The notes under the pieces: generated by a model
Told to the model about the DNA's origin: nothing
The model's database searches: none
The model's input: only the letters and a program-made list of their open reading frames with translations
Shown here: piece by piece, positions 1-8,606 of the stretch
Layout: each line of letters begins with the position of its first letter
Numbering within the stretch: the stretch's first letter is position 1
Translations under genes and position numbers: made by a program
Assembly: GCF_000568255.1 (NCBI RefSeq)
Contig: NZ_KK037166.1
Coordinates: 7,463,966-7,517,234, forward strand
Origin: Kutzneria sp. 744
Lineage (GTDB): Bacteria; Actinomycetota; Actinomycetes; Mycobacteriales; Pseudonocardiaceae
DNA: 53,269 nucleotides
Direction of reading: 5' to 3'

Positions 1-2
1 AG

Positions 3-122
3 GACCTGAACACGGGCGTGGTCGCGCTGGTGGCCAACGTCCTGGTGCTGGGCCTGGTCACCATGATCACCCGTCGCCACCGTGCGGTACGGGGTGCGCC
101 GACCGAGTCGGTCACCGCGTGA
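3..122 (+). CDS. C-terminal fragment of a sodium:solute symporter-type transporter
   Basis: An open frame enters from the left edge and stops with TGA at 120-122. Only the last 39 residues are visible: a hydrophobic segment beginning LNTGVVALVANVLVLGLVTM, followed by a basic, polar tail. This LNTG-plus-membrane-helix ending is familiar from the last helix of SSS-family (sodium/solute) symporters, which import solutes such as acetate, proline or pantothenate with sodium. Substrate cannot be judged from this piece. It lies in the same direction as amtB, about 200 bases upstream, and the intervening DNA holds a GlnR-like box, so the two are probably separate transcription units. Confidence 0.5.
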   Translation, partial: DLNTGVVALVANVLVLGLVTMITRRHRAVRGAPTESVTA

Positions 123-231
123 GATCGCCACTGGATCGGGCGACGCACAGCTGTCCGACCGCTGACGGAACGTCACCGAAACCGGACGGGTAGGGCCGCG
201 GAAATGCCCTGTTAACACCGCACCGCCGACA

Positions 232-270
232 GTTCACGCCCGCGAAACATGAGACGAAGGCCCGCGAAAC
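232..270 (+). promoter_or_regulatory. GlnR-type operator upstream of amtB
   Basis: The sequence reads TTCAC-N6-GAAAC-N6-CGAAG-N6-GAAAC (233-270). It keeps the spacing of the actinobacterial GlnR box (GTNAC-N6-GAAAC repeated at 22 bp). Both GAAAC sites are perfect, the first a-site has one mismatch and the second a-site is poor. It lies 50 bases before the amtB start, where GlnR boxes are known to activate amtB-glnK-glnD under nitrogen limitation. No glnR gene is in the window. Confidence 0.6.
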
Positions 271-319
271 AGCCGCTGACGAAGCTTCCGTGCAACTGGC
301 GCCCGCACGGGAGGACGAT

Positions 320-1983
<1,664 letters not shown>

Positions 1984-1993
1984 AAGGTCTGGC

Positions 1994-4348
1994 ATGACGG
2001 ATCTGGGGGCTGTCACGGCCGATGACCTGGTGCGGGCACGGGATCTCCTGCTCAAGCCCGCACCCGGTCATCGCCGGCTACCGGCCGACGCCTTGCGTGA
2101 GGCGCTGGTCGACCTGCACGAATTCTGGCTCACTGCCCACGCCGGCGCCGCCGGCGTGGGCAGCGGGGCCGCGCTGGTGGCGGTCGGGGCGTTGGGGCGC
2201 AGGGACTTCGTGCCCGGCTCGGACCTCGACCTCGTCCTCGTCCACAATGGACGCAAGGACATCGACACCGTCGCCGAGAAGCTGTGGTACCCGCTGTGGA
2301 ACTCCGGCATCGGCCTCGACCACTCGGTGCGGACCGTCGGCGAGGCGCTGCGCGTCGCCGGCAGCGACCTGCGGGTGGCGCTGGGCCTGCTGGAGGCCCG
2401 ATTCCTGGCCGGCGACCAGGAAGTGGCCGATCGGCTGATCAGCTCCGCCCGGCAGCAGTGGCGGGCCGGCATCCGCGATCGCCTCGACGAGCTCACCGAC
2501 CAGGCCAAGCGGCGCTGGGCGACGTCGGGCGAGGTGGCTCACCGGGTCGAGCCGGATCTCAAGCACGGCCGCGGCGGGCTGCGCGACGTTCAGCTCGTGG
2601 ATGCCCTGGCCGTGGCCCAGGTCATCGACCGCCCCGGCACGGATGTCGAGCAGGCACGGGAACTGCTGCTCGATGTGCGTACGGAACTGCGGCGTGCCAG
2701 TGGAAAACCCCGTGACGTGCTCCATGCGCAGGAGGGCGACGAGGTCGCCGCCGCGCTGTCCATGGGAGACCGTTTCGGCCTCGCCCGGGCCTTGTCGTCG
2801 GCCGGGCGGACTGTTGTCTACTCCGTGGATGTCGCCCTCCGATCGGCCCGGGCTGCCGCCCCCCGCAAGGGAATCGGCGCTTTCGGCCGTTCCGCGCTGC
2901 GGCGTGGCCCGTCCCGGCGGCCGTTGGACGACGGCGTTGTCCTGCACGGCAACGAAGTTGCCCTGGCCCGCGACGCCATCCCCAGCCGTGACCCTGGGCT
3001 GCTGCTCCGTGTTGCCGGTGCGGCCGCCCGGGCCAACACCCCCATCGCGCCCGGCACCTTGACCCGGCTCGCCGATTCCTCCCCCGAGCTTCGCAAGCCG
3101 TGGCCGCGGGAGGCCCGGGAGGAGCTGCTCGGCCTGCTGGGCACCGGTCCCGGCTTGATCGACGTCGTCGAGGCGTACGACCGGACCGGCCTGTGGGGCC
3201 GGCTTTTCCCGGAGTGGGGCGCCGTTCGGGACCTGCCGCCGCGGGACCTCGCGCACACCTGGACCGTCGACCGGCACCTCGTGCAGGCCACCGCCCAGGC
3301 CGCCCGCCTGGCCACCACCGTCTCCCGGCCCGACCTGTTGCTGCTGGCCGCACTGCTGCACGACATCGGCAAGGGCCGCGACGCCGACCACTCCGAGGTC
3401 GGGGCCGCACTGGCCACCCAGATCGGCGAGCGACTCGGCCTGTGGCCCAACGACGTCCAGCTGCTGTCCTCCGCCGTCCGGCACCACTTGTTGTTGCCGC
3501 ACACCGCAACCCGCCGTGACGTCGAGGACGACGCCACCGTCGCCCGCGTCGTCGAGACGCTCGGCGGCGACCCGGCCCTGTTGGAGATCCTGCACGCCCT
3601 GGCCGAGGCCGACTCCCTCGCCACCGGCCCCGGCGTGTGGACCGACTGGAAGTCCGGGCTCATCGCCGACCTCGTCCGGCGCTGCCGCTCCGCCATGGCC
3701 GGCGAGCCCTCGCCCCGGCCCGAGCCCCTCGACGCCTCCCAACAGTCCTTGGCGCAGAACGTCTCCCTGTCCGGCAAGCCCGACGTGCTCATCACCGCCG
3801 ACGGTCAGTCCGCCACCGTCACCGTCGTCGCCCCGGATCGCCCCGGCCTGCTCTCCCGCGCCGCCGGCGTCCTGGCTCTGAACTCCCTGGAAGTCCACTC
3901 CGCCGCCCTGCGCTCCCACTCCGACGTCGCCGTCGACGTCTTCTCCGTCTCCCCGCGCTTCGGCTCCCTGCCCGACCCCGGCCTCATCCGCGAGCAGCTC
4001 ACCCGCGCCATCGCCGGCGAGCTCCCCCTGGCCGACCGCCTCGCCGCCAAGGAACGCGACTACGGCGGTCCTCCCACCGACCCCCCACCCCCTCGCGTCC
4101 TCTGGTTCGACGACGAGGCCTCCTCCGCCATCGTCATGGAGCTCCGCGCCGCCGACCGGATCGGCCTGCTCCACCGCCTCGCCGCCACCCTCGAAGCCGC
4201 CAAGCTCGACATCCGCTGGGCCAAGGTCGCCACCCTCGGCGGCACCGTCGTCGACTCCTTCTGCCTCGTCCCCCAGGACGGCGACCGCCTTCAACCCGCC
4301 CGCCGCCGCGAGATCGAACGCGCCGTCCTGGCCGCCGCCCGAGGCTGA
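1994..4348 (+). CDS. glnD: PII adenylyl/uridylyltransferase GlnD
   Basis: 784 residues. Modifies PII at Tyr51 according to nitrogen status; in actinobacteria the modification is adenylylation. Domains in order: a nucleotidyltransferase with GSDLDLVLV near residues 75-82 (metal-binding Asp77 and Asp79), a PII-modifying linker helix region, an HD hydrolase domain with LLHDIGKGRDADHSE near 456, and two C-terminal ACT domains (APDRPGLLSRAAGVLA near 610 and AADRIGLLHRLAATLE near 715) that sense glutamine. All key residues are visible. Last gene of the amtB-glnK-glnD operon, followed by a strong hairpin. It converges on the minus-strand accessory cluster. Confidence 0.95.
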   Translation: MTDLGAVTADDLVRARDLLLKPAPGHRRLPADALREALVDLHEFWLTAHAGAAGVGSGAALVAVGALGRRDFVPGSDLDLVLVHNGRKDIDTVAEKLWYPLWNSGIGLDHSVRTVGEALRVAGSDLRVALGLLEARFLAGDQEVADRLISSARQQWRAGIRDRLDELTDQAKRRWATSGEVAHRVEPDLKHGRGGLRDVQLVDALAVAQVIDRPGTDVEQARELLLDVRTELRRASGKPRDVLHAQEGDEVAAALSMGDRFGLARALSSAGRTVVYSVDVALRSARAAAPRKGIGAFGRSALRRGPSRRPLDDGVVLHGNEVALARDAIPSRDPGLLLRVAGAAARANTPIAPGTLTRLADSSPELRKPWPREAREELLGLLGTGPGLIDVVEAYDRTGLWGRLFPEWGAVRDLPPRDLAHTWTVDRHLVQATAQAARLATTVSRPDLLLLAALLHDIGKGRDADHSEVGAALATQIGERLGLWPNDVQLLSSAVRHHLLLPHTATRRDVEDDATVARVVETLGGDPALLEILHALAEADSLATGPGVWTDWKSGLIADLVRRCRSAMAGEPSPRPEPLDASQQSLAQNVSLSGKPDVLITADGQSATVTVVAPDRPGLLSRAAGVLALNSLEVHSAALRSHSDVAVDVFSVSPRFGSLPDPGLIREQLTRAIAGELPLADRLAAKERDYGGPPTDPPPPRVLWFDDEASSAIVMELRAADRIGLLHRLAATLEAAKLDIRWAKVATLGGTVVDSFCLVPQDGDRLQPARRREIERAVLAAARG

Positions 4349-4376
4349 CCCGGCCTGTCAACCCCAGGACGTTCGT

Positions 4377-4417
4377 AAAGGACCATTCCTCTCGTTCACC
4401 GTGAGGAATGGTCCTTT
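4377..4417. terminator. Bidirectional hairpin between glnD and the minus-strand cluster
   Basis: Perfect 15-bp inverted repeat: AAAGGACCATTCCTC at 4377-4391 pairs with GAGGAATGGTCCTTT at 4403-4417 around an 11-base loop. It ends in TTT on the plus strand and, read in reverse, also in TTT. It sits between convergent genes glnD (stop 4348) and the minus-strand gene ending at 4426, so it can terminate both. Confidence 0.85.
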
Positions 4418-4425
4418 CACAACGG

Positions 4426-5193
4426 TCAGACCACCAGTCCCGGCGCGTCGAGACGGTCGCGGAGCCGGGCCGCCAGTTCGGCGTGCCCGAAGGTGTCGAG
4501 CGTCTTGGCGAGCTGGTCGCCGAGCAGGGCCCGGTTCCACTCGTCGAGCGGTCCGAACAGCTGCTCGCTCGCGGCCAGCAGCCGGTCCTCGGGCGACGTG
4601 GCGGCCGGTGCAGTCGCCGGCCGGCCGTGGATGGTCGAGCTGAGCTGCCGGAGCGGCTCGACCATGTCGAGCGCCTGCGCGACGTGCTGTGGATTGCGCG
4701 ACAACCACCACGCCACGGCCCGCTCCGGCTCGCGCAGCATCTCGGCGACGAAGTCGCGCTCACGCCGTTCCATCTCCTTCTGGTGCTGCCACACGAGAAG
4801 GTCCCGTTCGAGCTCCCGCTGCCGTTGCACGGCCTTGAGATCGGCCTCGTCCGGCAGCGCGACCACCTCGACCGCCCACACCCGGAGCAGGCCGTTCAAC
4901 TCCAGGCGGGCCGTGCCGAGCATGGCGGCGAGCTGGGTCTGGAGGGCCATGTAGTCGGGCAGCTGAACGCCGGCCGCCACCCCCGCCGCCTGCTGCGCGA
5001 CGGCGTGCCGGGCGACCTCGTGCGTGGCCGGATGCGGCTCCGCGCCGGGCCGGGTCTGTTGGTAGTACACGAGGCAGGACAGGCGAAAGTCGTAGCCCGG
5101 GCTGGCGCTGTGGATCGGCAGCCGGTCCACGCGAATCTCCCGCACCAGCGGGATGATGTGGGACTGGGCGTTCCCGAACAGTTCCTTGAACAT
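4426..5193 (-). CDS. SPFH/band-7-like protein of the cyclase-NTPase cluster
   Basis: 255 residues, no firm family name. The layout recalls an SPFH (stomatin/prohibitin) domain: N-terminal strands (VREIRVDRLPIHS... FRLSCLVYYQQ, about 17-48), an alpha-helical stretch, a strand plus LP motif (LLRVWAVEVVALPDEADL, about 100-120), then a highly charged helix rich in Glu, Arg and Gln (about 118-160) that could be a coiled coil. There is no signal peptide or clear membrane segment. Start ATG lies 4 bases after the NTPase stop and uses a GGAGGA Shine-Dalgarno inside that gene, so it is the last member of the operon. A scaffold or oligomeric partner for the NTPase is only inferred; a purely helical hypothetical protein is the alternative. 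Confidence 0.55.
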   Translation of the reverse strand: MFKELFGNAQSHIIPLVREIRVDRLPIHSASPGYDFRLSCLVYYQQTRPGAEPHPATHEVARHAVAQQAAGVAAGVQLPDYMALQTQLAAMLGTARLELNGLLRVWAVEVVALPDEADLKAVQRQRELERDLLVWQHQKEMERRERDFVAEMLREPERAVAWWLSRNPQHVAQALDMVEPLRQLSSTIHGRPATAPAATSPEDRLLAASEQLFGPLDEWNRALLGDQLAKTLDTFGHAELAARLRDRLDAPGLVV

Positions 5194-5197
5194 GACG

Positions 5198-7093
5198 TCA
5201 TTCCTCCCGTCCGGACGCGGTGCGCGCCCGGCCCATCGCCGAGTCGATCCTCACGTCCAGCAGCAGACCGACCCGCCGCCGGCCGGCGTGGTCCTCCGCG
5301 ACCCACGCCGCCGCGACCGCCCGCAGCCGGGCCAGCCGCGCGACCCCGCCGTCACACGCGTCGACCAGCAGGTCCAGCACTTCCTCCGTCCCGGTGGACA
5401 GCCAGGTCCGCAGCAACGAAACCGCTTCGGGCCGGCTCATCGCACCGTGCCAGGCGATCAGCACGGTCTCCCGGTCCGGGGGCAGCCGATCGGGGTCGAC
5501 GAGGCGCCCCAACAACTCGACGTCACGGCCGCCATCGCGGTCGTTGAGCCGCATTGCGACTTCCTGGAGCACCAACACCCGCGTCTGTGGTTCGCCGGCC
5601 AGCCGCATCACCGCCTCGATGGCCGCCTCGCCGACGGTGTCGTCCCGGTGGGCCGTCAGGTGGTGCAGCCGGGTCATCGCCACCCCCGGATATGCCGGCC
5701 ACAGAACGTTTTCGCACACGGTGACCAGCACACCGGCCAGCCGCGGCGGCAACCCGGGATCCCGCGCCCACTGGTAGATCCGGCCGCGGGCCTGCCAGCC
5801 GTGGCGGGAATCCAGCACGGCGGCGCCCAGCACCTGCACTGCCAGCGCCGTGGTCCGCGTGTCGCCGGTGGCCCAGTCGCGCACCGCGGCCAGCACATCC
5901 GTCACGCCGGTGTGCCGCAGCGACAGGTCGGCGAACCGCTCCGCCACGGCCGCGCGGTCACCGTCGGACAGGCCGGTCCTCGCCAGCCGGGGCACCCGTT
6001 GCACCCATTCGGCCAGCTTCGGCCGCAGGCCGGGGAAGTTGCGCCACACGTAGGTCAGCACGGCGTCGCCGTAGCGGGGGCGGGTGAACCGGACCCGGCC
6101 GTCGACCATCTCGCCGCCGACGTCGGCCAGCCGTGCGGTCAGCCCGGCGCGGGCGAGCGGATGCTCCTCGGACTCCGGGAAGTCCAGCAACCGCAACAAA
6201 GCCTGGTCCGCCGCGAACACCGCGTCTCCCGGGCCGCCGTCCAGCAGCGCCACCGACACGAGCAGGCTGCGCCACACGGCGTCCGGGTGCTTGGCGAACA
6301 GCTCCGTCAGCTCCGTGAACCGGTCGGACAGCTCGTCCAGCGCCGTCGACAGAGCCTCCGGCCACGGCAGGTCCTCCGACCGGACGATGAGGTCGGCCAG
6401 CTCGGCCAGTTCACCGGCCCGTGGGGTGGCGAACATCGCCGCCAAGGCGGGATTCGCCGCCCCGACGGTCGCGCCACGTGCTTGCAGATGATGCTCGAAG
6501 ACACGCTTGGCCAGTTCTGGTGTCAGGGACAGCTCCACCCGCAGCCCCCGCACGACGGCGTCGGGCACCTGCCGCTCGTAGTCCGGCAGCACCACCGCGA
6601 GCAGGCTGCCGACCTCCGTGACCCGGCTCATCAGCAGACCCAACTCCGCCGCCACACGGAGAAAGACCGGAAGGTCCACAGTGGACAGATCGAGCAGCAG
6701 CGACTCTCCTTCGCGCACCTGGTCGGCGTCGAGCACCGACTGGTCCTCGCCGCTCAGGTCGACGTCGACCTGGCGGATCTTGCTCGTGCCGCCCACCCGC
6801 AGCAGCAGCATCGCCGCCGCGGTGGCCCGACCGGCCCCGGCCGGACCGGCCAGCAGCACCGACTGCTTGTCCGCCAGCACGGCCTGCGCGTGGGCGAAAC
6901 CCGTCGGCTCCACGAAACAACGGGCCAACTCGGTCAGGTGCTGAGGGGAGAACCACTGGCGGGCTCGCACCCGCTTGCCGGTCTGCTGGCCGGCGATCTG
7001 GAGCAGGTACATCGTCTCCACGGACAGGGTGTTGCTGCCGATGACCACACCCTGGTTCCGGTCGACGTCACCGATCTCCACCGTCTCGGTCAT
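5198..7093 (-). CDS. STAND-like NTPase with N-terminal amyloid-type motif
   Basis: 631 residues. It opens with VEIGDVDRNQGVVIGSN (residues 5-21), nearly the same motif as the C-terminus of the protein encoded just upstream. A P-loop domain follows: the Walker A is GPAGAGRAT (83-91), with Arg89 where Lys is usual and Ala90 where Ser/Thr is usual, so ATP hydrolysis may be weak or absent. After a winged-helix-like part (RFTRPRYGDAVLTYVWRNF) the rest is alpha-helical and resembles HEAT-type repeats. The start ATG overlaps the stop of the cyclase-like gene (ATGA), indicating translational coupling and a fixed ratio. The layout (signalling motif, switch NTPase, helical sensor) is that of bacterial NLR-like proteins. 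The trigger is unknown. Confidence 0.7.
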   Translation of the reverse strand: MTETVEIGDVDRNQGVVIGSNTLSVETMYLLQIAGQQTGKRVRARQWFSPQHLTELARCFVEPTGFAHAQAVLADKQSVLLAGPAGAGRATAAAMLLLRVGGTSKIRQVDVDLSGEDQSVLDADQVREGESLLLDLSTVDLPVFLRVAAELGLLMSRVTEVGSLLAVVLPDYERQVPDAVVRGLRVELSLTPELAKRVFEHHLQARGATVGAANPALAAMFATPRAGELAELADLIVRSEDLPWPEALSTALDELSDRFTELTELFAKHPDAVWRSLLVSVALLDGGPGDAVFAADQALLRLLDFPESEEHPLARAGLTARLADVGGEMVDGRVRFTRPRYGDAVLTYVWRNFPGLRPKLAEWVQRVPRLARTGLSDGDRAAVAERFADLSLRHTGVTDVLAAVRDWATGDTRTTALAVQVLGAAVLDSRHGWQARGRIYQWARDPGLPPRLAGVLVTVCENVLWPAYPGVAMTRLHHLTAHRDDTVGEAAIEAVMRLAGEPQTRVLVLQEVAMRLNDRDGGRDVELLGRLVDPDRLPPDRETVLIAWHGAMSRPEAVSLLRTWLSTGTEEVLDLLVDACDGGVARLARLRAVAAAWVAEDHAGRRRVGLLLDVRIDSAMGRARTASGREE

Positions 7094-7860
7094 CGCGGGC
7101 CGCCGAACGTGAAGCCCCCGCTGTTCGTGCCGACGACGACACCGCTGTTGTTGTCCACGTTGCCGATCCGCACCGATGCCGGCTTCTCGGCGACCTCCTC
7201 GACGGCGGCCGGCCGCTGGGGCGTGAAGCCGGTGGCCAGCAGCTCGCCGGACGGCACCGGCACGTGCAGGTACGCCGTGCCCTCGTACGACTTCACCTCC
7301 ACCGGGGCGGCCACGAAGCTCTCGGCCCGCAGGCTGCTGTAGCCGCCGACGACCACGTCCTCGTAGACCCGGGCGGAGATGATCGCGGCCACCAGCGTCA
7401 CCTCGGGATTGGACCGGGTGAGCAGGTCCCGCACCGGCTGCGAGTCGAGCAGGCGGTGGGTCTCGATCCGTGCCGCCCCCTGGCCGTCACGGATCGAGGG
7501 GCCCTCCTTGTCGGTCAGCGGGCCGACGCTGACGCTGACCCGCATCCGTTGCGGGCGGGTGCCGTTGCGCCGCGCGCGGTCGACCAGTTCCGCCTGGAGC
7601 GTGGCGGGGAACAGGTCCAGCAGGGTGGGCAGCACGCGGGTGCGAAAGCCCATCGCGCAGCCGTCGCCGGTGTGGTCGAAGAACTTCGCTTCGCTGTGCA
7701 GGTAGCCGTGTCCCATGCGCTGGAACGTGTCGCGCAGCAGGACCGGGATGTCGGCGCCGATCCGTCCCTGGTCGACGGCCTCGACGCCGCTGAAGTCCTT
7801 CAGGTCGACGGCGAGCATCGCGCGGTAGGGCGGCAGGGGAGTGCTGTGCTGGGCGGGCAT
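7090..7860 (-). CDS. Class III nucleotidyl cyclase-like protein with C-terminal amyloid-type motif
   Basis: 256 residues. The N-terminal 200 look like a class III cyclase homology domain: AMLAVDLKDFSG (Asp19 and Asp22) for the first metal site, HTGDGCAMGF with Asp66 for the second, a GQGAARIETHRLL helix, and a C-terminal strand pair ending AYLHVPVP. Activity is plausible but not proven, and it could be a degenerate sensor. A linker leads to VRIGNVDNNSGVVVGTN (residues 230-246), matching the N-terminus of the following NTPase. Start ATG 7860 is chosen because GAGGAGG lies 8 bases upstream; a longer frame to 7935 would begin inside a palindrome. Overlaps the NTPase by ATGA. Expected to be controlled by the upstream Crp-type protein. 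Confidence 0.7.
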   Translation of the reverse strand: MPAQHSTPLPPYRAMLAVDLKDFSGVEAVDQGRIGADIPVLLRDTFQRMGHGYLHSEAKFFDHTGDGCAMGFRTRVLPTLLDLFPATLQAELVDRARRNGTRPQRMRVSVSVGPLTDKEGPSIRDGQGAARIETHRLLDSQPVRDLLTRSNPEVTLVAAIISARVYEDVVVGGYSSLRAESFVAAPVEVKSYEGTAYLHVPVPSGELLATGFTPQRPAAVEEVAEKPASVRIGNVDNNSGVVVGTNSGGFTFGGPR

Positions 7861-7916
7861 GGTGTCGGCCTCCTCGAATCCGTTGCCGTCGACTCTTCGC
7901 CGGACGGCCGGAGGCC

Positions 7917-7936
7917 GGTGTCCACGCGTGGACACC
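7917..7936. promoter_or_regulatory. Perfect 20-bp palindrome upstream of the cyclase-like gene
   Basis: GGTGTCCACGCGTGGACACC is its own reverse complement. It lies in the 87-base gap between the Crp-type gene and the cyclase-like gene, 56 bases before the latter's start and 5 bases from a Crp-type box. It could be an operator or a short hairpin attenuator; no T-tract follows on the minus strand, which favours an operator. Confidence 0.6.
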
Positions 7937-7941
7937 TGGAA

Positions 7942-7957
7942 AGTGACTCAGGTCACA
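7942..7957. promoter_or_regulatory. Crp-type box AGTGA-N6-TCACA
   Basis: The site AGTGA-CTCAGG-TCACA differs by one base from the TGTGA-N6-TCACA consensus of Crp proteins. It overlaps the stop codon of the Crp-type gene itself and precedes the cyclase-like gene. This suggests that the Crp-type protein controls the downstream operon. Confidence 0.6.
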
Positions 7958-8595
7958 GTTGAGGTGCGGTTGAGCAGCCCGTCGCGGTCGAGCACGGTCA
8001 GCCGAGGCCCTGGACCGAGCACCGCGTCCCGCCGCAGGTCGGCGACCACCGCGGCGACGGAGCTGCGGGACAGGCCGAGCGCGTCGGCGATCTCCTGCTG
8101 CGACAACGGGATCAGCCGCGGGTCGGCCAGCTCCGGGCCGGCCAGGGCGATCAGTTCGGCCAACAGGCGGGCCACCTTCTGCGGCGGCGTGAAGTGGGCC
8201 AGCTGCACCCGTACCGGCAGGTGTTGGTTGATCTTGCTGACGATGTAGTCCGGCAGCAGCGCCGCCGCCGACAGCCGGTCGAACGCCGCGACCGGCACCC
8301 GCTGCGCGTGGCACTGGTCGACCGCGACCACGGTCGCATTGCGCACGCCGGAGCCGCGCGCGGCCATCTCGCCGATCAGGTCGCCGGCCGCACGCACCTC
8401 CAGCAGCAGCCGGCTGCCGTCGGCCTCGGTGCGAAGCACCTGCACGCGTCCGGTCCGCAGCACGAGCACGAAGCCACCGGGATCGCCCTGGCGCACCAAC
8501 TCGTCGCCCGGGCAGTAGCCGCGGGGGATGCCGGCATCCAGCAACGCCGACCACTGCTCGTCCGACAACAGCGTCCTGAATCCCCCGACCGGCAC
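7948..8595 (-). CDS. Crp/Fnr-family regulator with cyclic-nucleotide-binding domain
   Basis: 215 residues, normal Crp length. N-terminal cNMP-binding beta-roll (about 15-115) includes GDLIGEMAARGSGVRNATVV, which keeps the Glu of the GE motif and the Arg that binds the cyclic phosphate in Crp; the residue after that Arg is Asn rather than the Ser of E. coli Crp. A long dimerisation helix follows, then a Crp-type helix-turn-helix (LSQQEIADALGLSRSSVAAV, about 165-185). Start is GTG at 8595; the ribosome site is weak, and the gene begins 11 bases after the alcohol dehydrogenase stop. Its position before a cyclase-like gene and a Crp-like box suggests it reads the cyclase product or represses the module. 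Target set beyond this is unknown. Confidence 0.85.
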   Translation of the reverse strand: MPVGGFRTLLSDEQWSALLDAGIPRGYCPGDELVRQGDPGGFVLVLRTGRVQVLRTEADGSRLLLEVRAAGDLIGEMAARGSGVRNATVVAVDQCHAQRVPVAAFDRLSAAALLPDYIVSKINQHLPVRVQLAHFTPPQKVARLLAELIALAGPELADPRLIPLSQQEIADALGLSRSSVAAVVADLRRDAVLGPGPRLTVLDRDGLLNRTSTVT

Positions 8596-8606
8596 GTCCT
8601 GTGTCT

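Noticed and set aside
7861-7935. Longer start for the cyclase-like protein at 7935
   Set aside because: Its start lies within the palindrome, has no ribosome site and adds an Arg-rich stretch unlike the fold; ATG 7860 has GAGGAGG.
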